A stretch of DNA of 64,000 bases from Pseudomonadota bacterium (GCA_021324885.1 JAJPIF010000023.1:62001-126000), one strand, 5' to 3'. Positions 43,400-52,524 are shown, numbered from the stretch's first letter. Program-made: numbers and translations. The notes: a model not told the origin generated them from the sequence alone.

Positions 43400-44689
43400 A
43401 TGTCTGAACGCCAGGAACGCGTCGAGCCGTTTCGCGGCCTGTTCTTCGATCCGCAACGCGTCGGCGATCTGGCCAGCGTTGTGGCTCCGCCCTATGACCT
43501 GATCGATCCACAGCGCCAGCGCCAACTCTACGAGCGCAGCGCGTACAACATCGTACGAATCGAACTGGGGCGCGAAGCCGACCGTTACGGCGCGGCGGCA
43601 GCGGCCCTGGAGCAATGGATCCGGCAGGGAATCCTCAGGCGCGGCTGCGTTGCGGCGATCCATCTTTACACGCAGAACTTCATTTTCGAGGGACGCGAAT
43701 ACAGCCGCAACGGCCTTATCGTTGCGCTGCGCCTGGAGGAGTTCACTCCCGGAAGGATTTTGCCGCACGAGCGCACCTTCGCCGCCGCCAAGCAGGATCG
43801 GCTGCAACTGCTTATTGCCACTCAACTCAATATCAGTTCGATCTTCGGCCTGTATCCGGGCCGCCATCCGGAACTGGAGCGGCTCAAGCACGAAGCCGCG
43901 CAACGCGAGCCCGATTATGCCGTTCGCGACGACCTGGGCATCGTCAATGAATTGCGCGTAATCAGCGCCGGCGAGGCGATCCGAACGGTGCAGCAGGAAT
44001 TGGCCGATGTGCGCCTGTTGATTGCCGACGGGCACCATCGTTACGAGACCGCGCTGAACTATCGCCGGCTGCGGCGCGAGCAGGAACATAACCCGCCCGG
44101 TCTCAAGCCCTACGATTACGTGATGATCACGCTGACCTCGTGCGATGATCCGGGACTGCTGATTCTGCCGACACATCGCGTGGTGCGGCGTATCGATGCG
44201 GACGCGGCGCGCGCCTTCGATCGGCATGCGGCGGAGTTTTTCTCAATCGAGGAATTTTCGGATGGCGATTTGCTTCTTTCCCGATTGAAACAGCACGGGA
44301 GCGGCGCGCTTGGCGTCGCATTAGGCAATGCGAAGCCGCGCCTGCTGAAACTCAAGGACCCGGCAATAATGGCGTCAGCCGCCGCGCAGATGCCGTCCGA
44401 GGTGCGCCGCCTCGACGTATCCGTCCTGCACGCGCTCATCTTCGATCGCCTGCTCGGTATCGATGACGCCGCAGTCAAATCCGGATCGCTGATCGAATAC
44501 ACGGTCGATTCCCGCGCGGCCCTGGCCCAGGTGCGCGAAGGCAAAGCGGCAGGCGCCTTTTTGATGAATCCGCCATCGATCGCCGACGTCGAGCGGGTAA
44601 GCGATTGCGGCGCCACGATGCCCGAGAAGTCCACCTACTTTTACCCCAAACTGCTGACCGGCCTGGTAATGAACCCACTGAGCGACTGA
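43400..44689 (+). CDS. DUF1015 family protein
   Basis: 429 aa. FRGLFFDPQRVGDLASVVAPPYDLI, SAYNIVRIELG, ILPHERTFAAAKQDRLQLL, LIADGHHRYETALNY and LTSCDDPGLLILPTHRVVR are the constant blocks of PF06245. Biochemistry is not established; in some genomes members sit next to serine or phosphoglycerate genes. Cytosolic, no signal. It follows the TsaC-like gene by 60 bp, in the same direction. Confidence 0.92.
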   Translation: MSERQERVEPFRGLFFDPQRVGDLASVVAPPYDLIDPQRQRQLYERSAYNIVRIELGREADRYGAAAAALEQWIRQGILRRGCVAAIHLYTQNFIFEGREYSRNGLIVALRLEEFTPGRILPHERTFAAAKQDRLQLLIATQLNISSIFGLYPGRHPELERLKHEAAQREPDYAVRDDLGIVNELRVISAGEAIRTVQQELADVRLLIADGHHRYETALNYRRLRREQEHNPPGLKPYDYVMITLTSCDDPGLLILPTHRVVRRIDADAARAFDRHAAEFFSIEEFSDGDLLLSRLKQHGSGALGVALGNAKPRLLKLKDPAIMASAAAQMPSEVRRLDVSVLHALIFDRLLGIDDAAVKSGSLIEYTVDSRAALAQVREGKAAGAFLMNPPSIADVERVSDCGATMPEKSTYFYPKLLTGLVMNPLSD

Positions 44690-44758
44690 TGCGAACCCTG
44701 CCGAAGCGCAAGCAGCCCAACGCTTAGCCTTGCAAGTACCTTTTTCTGAAATGCTTCG

Positions 44759-45415
44759 ATGAGTCAGGAGCCGCGATCCCGTTCTGCCCGGCCAGATGTC
44801 AGCGATGGAACCGGGACTTTGATCCTGGTCCGGCATGGGGAGACCGAGGGGCAGTCCAGTATCCGCTATCATGGGCGCAGCGATGTGGCTTTGGATGAGC
44901 GGGGGCGGGCGCAGATGCGGGCGGCGGCGCGGATGCTTCAGGGCGAGCACTTCACCAGGGTCTTCGCCAGCCCGCTGGCCCGCGCCAGTGAGGGCGCCAG
45001 GATTATCGCGGGTGCCGGCGCCAGGATCATTGCAATAGCCGAATTCGTCGAAATCGATTTCGGTGATTTCGAAGGACTCACTCTCGATGAAATCCGCCTG
45101 CGCTTTCCCCACGAGTTTGAACGCTGGCGCGCGCACCGGTTGGAGGCGACCTATCAGTATCCCGGCGGCGAAAGCGGCTCAGCTTTCCGCGATCGGGTCA
45201 ACGTCGGGATGGAGCGGATGTTTGAATTGTGGCGCGATGGCCGTGATGAATTCAGCGGCACCGCGCTGCTGGTGGCTCATCGCGGGGTCATCCGCCTCAT
45301 GGTCCGGCGCCTGGTGGGTATCACGCCGGCCATCGAACTCGGTTCGATTCACATTCTGGATTGCGACCACGGCTGGCGCGCCCGCGCACTGGATCTTATA
45401 GGGAAGACGGGCTGA
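44759..45415 (+). CDS. histidine phosphatase family protein (phosphoglycerate mutase-like)
   Basis: 218 aa. LILVRHGETEGQ holds the phospho-His motif RHGE; FASPLARASEGARIIA has the second Arg, EIDFGDFEGLTLDEI the Glu, and LLVAHRGVIRLM the second His. This two-histidine set is typical of CobC/GpmB-like phosphatases. Specificity is unknown: alpha-ribazole phosphatase, mutase or general phosphatase. It ends the rightward alr-purH-purD run, 17 bp from a convergent gene. Confidence 0.9.
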   Translation: MSQEPRSRSARPDVSDGTGTLILVRHGETEGQSSIRYHGRSDVALDERGRAQMRAAARMLQGEHFTRVFASPLARASEGARIIAGAGARIIAIAEFVEIDFGDFEGLTLDEIRLRFPHEFERWRAHRLEATYQYPGGESGSAFRDRVNVGMERMFELWRDGRDEFSGTALLVAHRGVIRLMVRRLVGITPAIELGSIHILDCDHGWRARALDLIGKTG

Positions 45416-45432
45416 CGCTCCGATGCCCCGCT

Positions 45433-46215
45433 TCATTCACTCAGGTTTCTGACCCGAAAGAAAGTCGTATGCCACCATGCGCGAAACCATGGCTGGGCCT
45501 CGCGCTCGCCGTACACCAGCCCTGAGGCATGCATCCCATCGGGCTCGATAGTGCATTGCAGATCGGTCACTTCATCGACCGCAAAGGTCGGACTGCCAAA
45601 GCCGAACATGGCGGGGCGCCGGAACTCGTCGAAATGCAAATAGGCGCGCATCTTGGCGTAATTGCGGCCGTCGGTCGATATCAGTTGCAGCCGTCCGGTC
45701 GTATTTACAATTCTGGTGCCCTCCACGCCCGCCGCAGTGAAGGTCAGTTGATAGGGCCCGTTGCCGACGCGCCGGTAACACACCATGTAGGTCTTGGGCA
45801 TCCATAGGCCCAGACGGGGAGCGCCGGGCAGCCGCTGCATGCCGTCGACATAGTCCACAACGCCGCGCCAGCAGCCGCGAAAAACCGCAGGAAGTACAAC
45901 TTCAGGCTGACGCGCCATTGGGGCGGGCGGCGGTGCGGGCGGTGGTTGCTCAGCCTGCGGTGCGATAGGCGGGGACGGCGGCGGGGGTACAGCCGGAATC
46001 GTCTGGACGTTGTTGGTGGGCGGCTGGAGCGGCCTGGCTTTCCTGGGTACAGGTGCCACGGGTTGAGTGGCCTGGCTTTGTGGGACTGGCAGTTCCATCG
46101 TTTGCTGGGCTGCCGCGGGTGCCGCCCACACCATAACGGCAACCGCCAGCACCAATAACGACACCCGGCGCCGCCTCGCGCGGGAACTTTCAGAAATCCT
46201 CAACGAATTACTCAT
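45433..46215 (-). CDS. exported proline-rich hypothetical protein
   Basis: 260 aa. A basic N-terminus and signal peptide (ending AAPAAAQ, about residue 36), then about 75 residues of Pro/Gln/Ala-rich linker (PPPPSPP, QPPPAPPPAP), then a compact C-terminal domain (about 110-260) with four Cys and many aromatics: FRGCWRGVVDYVDG, TYMVCYRR, FGFGSPTFAVDEV. The linker suggests crossing or binding of peptidoglycan. No known family recognised. Convergent with the histidine phosphatase and probably transcribed alone. Confidence 0.72.
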   Translation of the reverse strand: MSNSLRISESSRARRRRVSLLVLAVAVMVWAAPAAAQQTMELPVPQSQATQPVAPVPRKARPLQPPTNNVQTIPAVPPPPSPPIAPQAEQPPPAPPPAPMARQPEVVLPAVFRGCWRGVVDYVDGMQRLPGAPRLGLWMPKTYMVCYRRVGNGPYQLTFTAAGVEGTRIVNTTGRLQLISTDGRNYAKMRAYLHFDEFRRPAMFGFGSPTFAVDEVTDLQCTIEPDGMHASGLVYGEREAQPWFRAWWHTTFFRVRNLSE

Positions 46216-46293
46216 CCAGCTTCACAATCGACGCAGGATCGATGCCATTTTACCGGGGCTGCCGCACTAATCGACGAACCGCAAACCCGCGAT

Positions 46294-47076
46294 TCAAAGC
46301 CGCCGCAGCACCCCCCACCATCGCCGCTCGCAGCGCTCCAGCGGAGTTTTAAAGGACAAATCGCTGTAGACGGCGATCAGCCGGAACACGCCTGACGCCC
46401 GCGCCGCCAAATCCAGCAGCTTGGGAACAGTATATCGTACCGGAACGAGGTCACGCGTCATCACCGTCCTGTCGGGAAAATGGATGGTGCATTCGAGTTC
46501 AAAAATCCAGGCCGCGGCGTGCCAGGCGATGGGCCGCAGAAATTCGCGGACGTCAATGACAATGCCTTTGTGGCGGACCCGGCGCTTTCGCCATATTCGG
46601 CGCCCTCCGACCGCCTCGATATTGTCATGCCGATCTATGTCCACGCAGTAAAGGCCGCCTTTTCGCAACACCGCTGCTACCGACTTCAGGTGGCTCAGCA
46701 GGTCGGCATTTTCGACCATCACGGGAAAGGTCTCGGACATGAAAAAGGCGCTGTCGAAGTTGCCGCGCGGCAAGGTAAACCGTTCGATCCGGCGCCGCAG
46801 GAGCGACAGGTTCCTGAGCCCGGCCCCTTCCTGGCGTCCCGCCGCCATCATAGTCGGCGAACGGTCGATGCCGGTTACGGCGATACCTTCAGCCGCAAGA
46901 ATCTGGCCATGGGGAGAGTTGCCGCAGGCGATGTCCAGAACCCGGCGAATCGGGAATCGCGAATGGCGTTGCCAGACGCGCTTGAGGAAGTCGGTTTCCT
47001 CTTCGATTTCTCCGGGTTCCTCCATGTGGACGGCGCGAAACAGGTCCGGGAATTCGTAGATGCTATGCTCTTTCAT
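46294..47076 (-). CDS. class I SAM-dependent methyltransferase
   Basis: 260 aa starting at the ATG at 47076. The longer open frame to 47784 is antisense to the GNAT gene and is not used. VLDIACGNSPHG is motif I, GIAVTGIDRSPTMMAAGRQ motif II, DSAFFMSETFPVM the motif IV region. The C-terminal half has a beta-rich segment common in small-molecule methyltransferases. The divergent gap to the GNAT gene is 153 bp and has AATATTATG on the minus strand as a possible -10. Substrate unknown. Confidence 0.88.
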   Translation of the reverse strand: MKEHSIYEFPDLFRAVHMEEPGEIEEETDFLKRVWQRHSRFPIRRVLDIACGNSPHGQILAAEGIAVTGIDRSPTMMAAGRQEGAGLRNLSLLRRRIERFTLPRGNFDSAFFMSETFPVMVENADLLSHLKSVAAVLRKGGLYCVDIDRHDNIEAVGGRRIWRKRRVRHKGIVIDVREFLRPIAWHAAAWIFELECTIHFPDRTVMTRDLVPVRYTVPKLLDLAARASGVFRLIAVYSDLSFKTPLERCERRWWGVLRRL

Positions 47077-47229
47077 CCGCCTGCACCGGTGCGTCTGCGG
47101 AGAGTTTAACGCGAATGGAATAAGCTGACAGCAGATGCCATAATATTTGTGGTTTAACGTTCGAGAATGGCGTTTGGACAGGCTAAAGCTTAAGGTACTT
47201 GTCGTGTGCCAGCGAGGTAAGTCCGAAAC

Positions 47230-48231
47230 GTGGAAGAGATTTGTTCGAGCGACTACGTCATACGGCGGCTGACGCCGGCGGATGCGCTGCAGATCCCGGA
47301 ATTGGCTAACACGGTTAACGGACCCGGCTACATTCACGCCGAGGTTTATCATCCGCAGAAGCTGCTTCAATTGAACCGCGATGGCCATCTCGTTTCCGTA
47401 GTGGCGGTCCATCGCGAGCATGGAGTGGTGGGTCACAGTGCGCTGGAGCGGCCTGACATGGGCCCGATCGCGGAAACCGGCGAGGCGATGGTTCTGCCCG
47501 ACCATCGTCATCACCATCTGCTGGACCGCATGAAACTGGCGCTGGAGGAGGAAGCGCGCAAGCTGGGATTGGCGGGGATTTATGGCAACGCCGTAACCCA
47601 TCACGTCTTCAGCCAAAGGACCGAGGAGCGTTACAAGGCTCATCCGACGGGTTTTCTGCTCGCGGCGTCGCCAGCCAGCGCCCATCGGATCGAAGGTTCG
47701 CCGCCTCAGCGGGTTAGTCTGCTCAGCTATTTCAAGTTTCTGGGCGAACCCGGTGTCACGATTGCTCATCTGCCCCAGCATCATCGGGAGACAGTCAACC
47801 AGATTTACAATTTGTTAGGCCGGAGGGTGGAGTTTGGGAGGCCGAAAACATCGGCGGGTCCCACCGCAATTTCGAGTTCCTACGATCCGCCCACGCAACA
47901 GGGACGCGTCAAGGTGGCGGAGCCCGGCTCCGACGCCGCCGAAAAGATCGATTCCGCCCGCCATGGTCTGATCAACAATTTCGGCGCGGAGGTGATTTAC
48001 CTTGAACTGCCGCTGCGCCATCCGGGAAGCGCCGAAGTGTGCGCCCAGGCCGAAGCCCTGGGGTTCTTCTTCAGCGGTATTTCGCCCCAGGCCCCCGGCA
48101 GCGGCGATTGGCTGCGCCTGCAGTATTTGAAAGCGCCGCTGGATCTCAGTCTGCTGCAGATCGAAAGCGAATTCGCGCGCGGGTTGCTTTCCTATATCGC
48201 GGGCGAGCGCGAGCGGGTGCGGCGATCATGA
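47230..48231 (+). CDS. GNAT-fold acyltransferase-like protein
   Basis: 333 aa. An N-terminal GNAT domain (about 8-165): YVIRRLTPADALQIPELANTV, VSVVAVHREHGVVGHSALERP, EAMVLPDHRHHHLLDRMKLALEEEARKLGLAGIYGNAV. The loop HRHHHLL replaces the usual R/Q-x-x-G-x-G acetyl-CoA loop, so binding may be altered. The C-terminal half (about 185-330) is a second, degenerate fold with LELPLRHPGSAEVCAQAEALGFFFSGISP, as in two-domain GNAT proteins. GTG start after a 153-bp gap. Confidence 0.8.
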   Translation: MEEICSSDYVIRRLTPADALQIPELANTVNGPGYIHAEVYHPQKLLQLNRDGHLVSVVAVHREHGVVGHSALERPDMGPIAETGEAMVLPDHRHHHLLDRMKLALEEEARKLGLAGIYGNAVTHHVFSQRTEERYKAHPTGFLLAASPASAHRIEGSPPQRVSLLSYFKFLGEPGVTIAHLPQHHRETVNQIYNLLGRRVEFGRPKTSAGPTAISSSYDPPTQQGRVKVAEPGSDAAEKIDSARHGLINNFGAEVIYLELPLRHPGSAEVCAQAEALGFFFSGISPQAPGSGDWLRLQYLKAPLDLSLLQIESEFARGLLSYIAGERERVRRS

Positions 48232-48240
48232 ACGCGGCGA

Positions 48241-48573
48241 TCAAGCGCCGGTGATCGGTTTGTCGGGTTCGCCCACGCAATACGCGCATCGGCAAAGCGC
48301 CCGCAATTGCGCCAGCGTGTAGATGGTCTCGTGGCCGTCGCGCCAATTGAGGAACACCGCAGCCTCGCCCAGACGTATCAATTGATGCAGACGGCGGCTG
48401 TCCTCGGCCAATTGCTGTGCGGCCTCGCCCCCGCAGGCGAGGCAAGGACAATGGCGGCGGAGACTGTCCAGGGGCAGGATGCTTTCGTGGCCGTCGCTCC
48501 AGTGCATCCCGATCGCGTAGCGCCCGACTTCGTTAAGGTCGCGTATCTGCAATGGGTGTGATGTCTGGGGCAT
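48241..48573 (-). CDS. tandem DUF971-like protein with Cys clusters
   Basis: 110 aa with two copies of the DUF971/GBBH-like N-terminal motif: YAIGMHWSDGHESILPLDSLRRHCPCLACGG and AVFLNWRDGHETIYTLAQLRALCRCAYCVGE. Each copy ends in CxCxxC. Single DUF971 domains occur next to Mrp/ApbC iron-sulfur carriers and in carnitine-pathway dioxygenases. Six Cys in two clusters suggests zinc or Fe-S binding. Located between a GNAT gene (9 bp away, convergent) and lpxL. Confidence 0.85.
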   Translation of the reverse strand: MPQTSHPLQIRDLNEVGRYAIGMHWSDGHESILPLDSLRRHCPCLACGGEAAQQLAEDSRRLHQLIRLGEAAVFLNWRDGHETIYTLAQLRALCRCAYCVGEPDKPITGA

Positions 48574-48626
48574 AGTCTCAGACTAAGACATGTGCGCGAC
48601 GGCCTCAACGGGGTTTGCGCGCCGAC

Positions 48627-49547
48627 TCAGTAAAATCTTTTTTCCCCCGCGGGGCGGGTCTTCCAGCGGCGATGGATCCAGTTCCAATGGTCGGGGTACT
48701 GCCGGATGATGTCCTCGACCACGCGGGTGGCGCGCTGCGTGGTTTCGCGGACCGCTTCCTCGCGGTTGCCTTCGCGTACGACGTCCAGCGGGGGCAGCGC
48801 CAGGATTCGATGATGCAGGCTTTGGCCTTCCCTGACGATGAAGCCGGGGACCGCGGGCCGCTCCGTCGCGATAGCCAAGCGCGCCAGGCTGGTGGTGGTG
48901 CAGGCTTTGAGGGAGAAGAAGTCGACGAAAACGCCGCGCCTGACATCGAGGTCGATGGGAATGGCCACCACGCCGGCGCGCTGCACAACCCCTCTTATTT
49001 GCGCGGCGGCGCCCTTGCGCGGAATCATCCGATTGCCAGCCCGCGTCCTCACCGCGCAAACCTGCGCGTCGATCAGGGGGTTGCGCAGCGGGCGATGTAC
49101 CAGCGCGATTGGATTGCCAAGCAACGCGTGGGCGACCATCAGCAACTCGAAGTTGCCGAAATGACCGGTGAAGATGAAACCGCCGCGTCCGCCCGACAGT
49201 TCCAATGCGCGTTGCCAGTTTTCTCGTCCCTCGTAATGGACGAAGCGGGCGACGTTGGCGGCCGTAACTTCTGCGATATGGCACCATTCCGCCGCCATCC
49301 GCCCCCAGTTCCGATACATCGACTTGAGCGTTTCAAGCCTTTGCCGAGGGGTCCAATGCGGAAACGCAATCTCGAGATTACGCATCGCAACCGGCCGATT
49401 GAAACGGTCTACCGATGCTGTAATCGCGCCAAGGCAGGCCCCGAATGCCGCCGATTGAGGCAGGGGCAACGCCCTTAGTGCCCGGCGACCAGCCGCGAAG
49501 AGCGCAAATTCAAAGTAGGCGGAAGCGCCGGACGTCTGCCTTGCCAT
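48627..49547 (-). CDS. lpxL: lipid A biosynthesis acyltransferase (LpxL/HtrB family)
   Basis: 306 aa. GFIFTGHFGNFELL contains the catalytic H-x4-E, PLRNPLIDAQVCAVR the second block, IPIDLDVRRGVFVDFF the third, and the C-terminus ends PDHWNWIHRRWKTRP, a family hallmark. It is membrane-associated and adds a secondary acyl chain to Kdo-lipid A or a related lipid. A weakly hydrophobic N-terminal helix is seen at residues 10-45. It lies 61 bp before the end of the same-direction gspD gene, away from the lpxA cluster. Confidence 0.88.
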   Translation of the reverse strand: MARQTSGASAYFEFALFAAGRRALRALPLPQSAAFGACLGAITASVDRFNRPVAMRNLEIAFPHWTPRQRLETLKSMYRNWGRMAAEWCHIAEVTAANVARFVHYEGRENWQRALELSGGRGGFIFTGHFGNFELLMVAHALLGNPIALVHRPLRNPLIDAQVCAVRTRAGNRMIPRKGAAAQIRGVVQRAGVVAIPIDLDVRRGVFVDFFSLKACTTTSLARLAIATERPAVPGFIVREGQSLHHRILALPPLDVVREGNREEAVRETTQRATRVVEDIIRQYPDHWNWIHRRWKTRPAGEKRFY

Positions 49548-49607
49548 TGACGAGCCGAGTGTTCGAGCAGGCTCAAAGTCTGCTCACGGCGTTGACCGAC
49601 CTGTGAC

Positions 49608-52316
49608 TCAGCGCAGCTCGAAAAGCCCTTTGACAGAATCCAGAGTACCGCCCCGTCTGTGATCGGATGCTTGCGCTTGCACGCTCGACGCCGATGAGGT
49701 CGCGGAGGCCGCGTTGTTGCTGCCCGACACCGGTGCGGATGGCATCCCCGACAACGGTCCGGCTGGAGCGATGGCGGTCATCCCAGCAGCAGCCGCGCCC
49801 GGCTCCGAGGAAGGGGCGGTGCGCCGTGCGCTCGGGCCAACCTCGTAGGTGTTGGGTGGCGCCGGCGTAGTGTCGTAACCTGAAGCGCCCATCGAACCGC
49901 CTTGGGCACCATAAGGTTGCGGGTTGGGCGGCCCGAATTCGGCGCCCGGCGGCACGGAGACGCTGAAGCTGGGTTTGAAGATCTCGCGGACCTCATCCAG
50001 CGGCATCTCATGAACTTCCTTGCGCCCCAGACTTTGCAGAAACCGCTGCCGTTCATCGAGCGACAACTCGCGCAGGTCCTCGCGATTGAGAATCACGTGC
50101 GGGGTCAGGAACACGAGCAGGTCGGTCTTCTGCCCAGCGCGTTGGCGGTCAGAGAAAAAATTGCCAAGGACCGGGATATTGGAAAGAAACGGTACGCCAT
50201 TATTGGTGATATCGACCTCGTCTGACAACAGACCGCCGATCACGGTGGTCCGATGGTTCTGGACCATTACCGTGGTGGACGCTGAACGGATTGTCGTCGT
50301 CGGTCCCAGCGGATTGTTCTCCGTGCTGGGCACCACCGCCGAGACCTCTTCGTAAACGTCAAGCTTGATATAACCGCCATCGGTGATCTGAGGCACGATA
50401 TCCAGCGTGATACCGACATTCTGCCGATCCACTGACTGGAAGATCTGACCGGTCAGCGCCGCGGTCGCGGTTGCCGAAGAGATGAATGGCACGTTCTGGC
50501 CGACCACGATCGTGGCTTCCTCATTGTCGGTCGTCAGCAGCGTCGGCGCCGATAGGACGTTGGAGTGGGTATCGGTCTCAATTGCGGTAATCAGCGCAAT
50601 ATCGCAGGGGACCGTGACAGAAGTTGAAGTCGGCGTGGTGCTGCCCGTAAGCGCGTTGGAGGCCGCGTTCAACGCGCTGTTAACCGTGCACATGCTGCCC
50701 GAAGCCAGTCCGAAGGTCAGCCCGGTGGCGCCCAAAGGATTGGTCAAGGCGTTGGCCAGATTGCCGTAATCCAGATGGCCAACACCCAGGGTGTTGCCTC
50801 CGAGATTGGTGCTGCCCTGGAAGCTGACGCCCAATTCGCGCATCCGCTGGGCGCTGACCTCGACAATAACGGCCTGCACGTAAACCTGACGGCGCGGAAT
50901 GTCAAGTTGTGAAATTATCGTTTGCAAAGTGCTGTAATCCTGTGGAGAGGCGTTGACCACGAGGGAGTTGGTCGCCGGGTCGGCGGTCACGCGCACTTCC
51001 TGCTCGAATTCGGTCCCCGGACCGCCTTTGGCCATGGCGGAGGCTGGTTCGCCGCCGCCCAGGGTTCCGCCTGCGGCATTTCGGCCTCCCATTCCCATTC
51101 CGCCCATGCCCATACCCATGCCGCCCATGCCCATTCCACCCATGCCCATCCCCATTCCACCCATACCCATACCCATGCTGCCCATACCCATCCCCATGCC
51201 ACCCATGCCACCGAATCCGCCCGCGAGCGAACCGTAACTGCCATAGCCGCCCAGCGAGCCCATGCCACCGAAGCCGCCCAACGCTCCGCCGCCCATTGCG
51301 TCAAAACCCAGACCGCTGCTGCGTCCCAGCGAACCGCGGCCAGTCTGGGGCGAAAGCTGGCCGGGACCCTCGCCGCCGCCGCCCAGGAGCCCGTTGAGAA
51401 CGGCGACCATTTCGAGCGCCTGCGCGTATTTGAGGTAATAAACGTGGACCCGTGAGGTCGCGGTGGGGCTGTGGATATCAAGCTTCGCCACGAGATCCTT
51501 GATTTGCTTCATTTGAAGAGGGCCAGCCAGCACGACGAGCGAGTTGGTGCGTTCATCGGGAACGATCTTGAAGATGCGGGAGGGAGCCTGCGCCGATGGC
51601 GCCACCACTCCCATTGCCGGACGGCCATAACCGGAAGAAGCCCGGTTGGCGCGTTCGCTCATGATCTGCTCGATTTTCGGGGCGAGGTCGTCGGCGTACG
51701 CCAGCTTCAGCGGAATCACGGCGACCGATTGCTGAATCCCTTGCGCATCGAGGCTTCCGATGATGCCGAGCAGGCGCTGCACATTCCACGCATCGTCGGT
51801 GATAATCAAGGTGTTGGTTTCCGGAAACGCGGCGACCAGACCGTCGCGCGAGATCATTGGCTGGATCACATTCACCAGTGAGGAGGAGTCGATGTTGCGC
51901 AGCTTGATCATGCGCGTGACGTAGGCGTCGCTCGAGGAGATTGCGGGCTGCTGTGAAGTGGTCAAAGGCGCGGAGCCCCGCGAATCCCGCGAAGGAACGA
52001 TTTTGATCACCGGTCCTGCGCCGACGGTGGTAAAGCCCTTGAGCTGCAATACCGACTTGAAGATCGAATAGGCCTGTTCGGGCGTCACTTTAGTGGGCGA
52101 CACGATGCTCACTTTGCCCCTGACGCTGTCGTCAAGCACAAAGTTCTTGCCGGTAATCTGGCTGATGAACTTGGCCAGGACGGAAATGTCGACGTCCTGG
52201 AAGTTCATCGTAATCAGGTTTTCGCCGGTGCCGGATTGCAGGTCCTCGGCCGATGCCGCCGAACAAACACAAAAAACCAGGGCGGCAATCAATACCGCGC
52301 GAAAAAACTGCTTCAT
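49608..52316 (-). CDS. gspD: type II secretion system secretin
   Basis: 902 aa from the ATG at 52316, which follows GGAG; the TTG at 52328 is rejected because it overlaps that site. Signal peptide to about residue 24, then N0 (LITMNFQDVDISVLAKFISQITGKNFVLDD), N1-N3 repeats (VTRMIKLRNIDSSSLVNVIQPM and two related units), and the secretin channel (VYVQAVIVEVSAQRMRELGVSFQ, VGQNVPFISS, DIVPQITDGGYIKLDV, GGLLSDEVDITNNGVPFLSNIPVLGNFF). It is longer than usual owing to a Gly/Met insert in an N-domain loop and a Ser/Ala/Pro-rich tail of about 130 residues. No other gsp gene is in the window. Confidence 0.95.
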   Translation of the reverse strand: MKQFFRAVLIAALVFCVCSAASAEDLQSGTGENLITMNFQDVDISVLAKFISQITGKNFVLDDSVRGKVSIVSPTKVTPEQAYSIFKSVLQLKGFTTVGAGPVIKIVPSRDSRGSAPLTTSQQPAISSSDAYVTRMIKLRNIDSSSLVNVIQPMISRDGLVAAFPETNTLIITDDAWNVQRLLGIIGSLDAQGIQQSVAVIPLKLAYADDLAPKIEQIMSERANRASSGYGRPAMGVVAPSAQAPSRIFKIVPDERTNSLVVLAGPLQMKQIKDLVAKLDIHSPTATSRVHVYYLKYAQALEMVAVLNGLLGGGGEGPGQLSPQTGRGSLGRSSGLGFDAMGGGALGGFGGMGSLGGYGSYGSLAGGFGGMGGMGMGMGSMGMGMGGMGMGMGGMGMGGMGMGMGGMGMGGRNAAGGTLGGGEPASAMAKGGPGTEFEQEVRVTADPATNSLVVNASPQDYSTLQTIISQLDIPRRQVYVQAVIVEVSAQRMRELGVSFQGSTNLGGNTLGVGHLDYGNLANALTNPLGATGLTFGLASGSMCTVNSALNAASNALTGSTTPTSTSVTVPCDIALITAIETDTHSNVLSAPTLLTTDNEEATIVVGQNVPFISSATATAALTGQIFQSVDRQNVGITLDIVPQITDGGYIKLDVYEEVSAVVPSTENNPLGPTTTIRSASTTVMVQNHRTTVIGGLLSDEVDITNNGVPFLSNIPVLGNFFSDRQRAGQKTDLLVFLTPHVILNREDLRELSLDERQRFLQSLGRKEVHEMPLDEVREIFKPSFSVSVPPGAEFGPPNPQPYGAQGGSMGASGYDTTPAPPNTYEVGPSARRTAPSSEPGAAAAGMTAIAPAGPLSGMPSAPVSGSNNAASATSSASSVQAQASDHRRGGTLDSVKGLFELR
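51091..51213 (-). repeat. gspD: Gly-Met tandem repeat coding region within gspD
   Basis: Repeats of about 6-9 nt (CCCATGCC/CCCATACC on the plus strand) encode MGMGMGGMGM units between about residues 368 and 409. More Gly-rich sequence extends to 51300. It lies in the loop between the two halves of a secretin N-domain, where canonical GspD has only a short variable loop. Repeat-length variation between strains is likely. Confidence 0.8.
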
Positions 52317-52350
52317 AAACAACTCCAAGCAGCTTGTTTAGTCCTGACAC

Positions 52351-52378
52351 CTTATACAGAACGGCGCTGCCGCCGCAA
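52351..52378 (-). promoter_or_regulatory. predicted promoter for gspD
   Basis: Minus-strand TTGCGG (52378-52373), 16 bp, TATAAG (52356-52351). The leader is short, about 28 nt, and carries a small palindrome CAAGCAGCTTG just before the ribosome site. Confidence 0.4.
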
Positions 52379-52524
52379 CCCATCTGTCGGCGGGTTCCAG
52401 CCGCCGCTGTTGCGCAATCCCCAGGCGTTCGGGATGATGAGAAACGATTTGATTATGGTGAAACAATTTTCGGCTGCCAAACCCAATCCGCGGCCCACTC
52501 TCCCTGGACGGTGAACCCGGCAAA

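Noticed and set aside
47077-47784. N-terminal extension of the methyltransferase frame
   Set aside because: The 236 extra codons are antisense to the GNAT gene; the methyltransferase itself begins naturally at the ATG at 47076.
51091-51300. Possible CRISPR-like or satellite array
   Set aside because: The short repeats stay in frame and encode Gly/Met within the secretin; there are no spacers of constant length.
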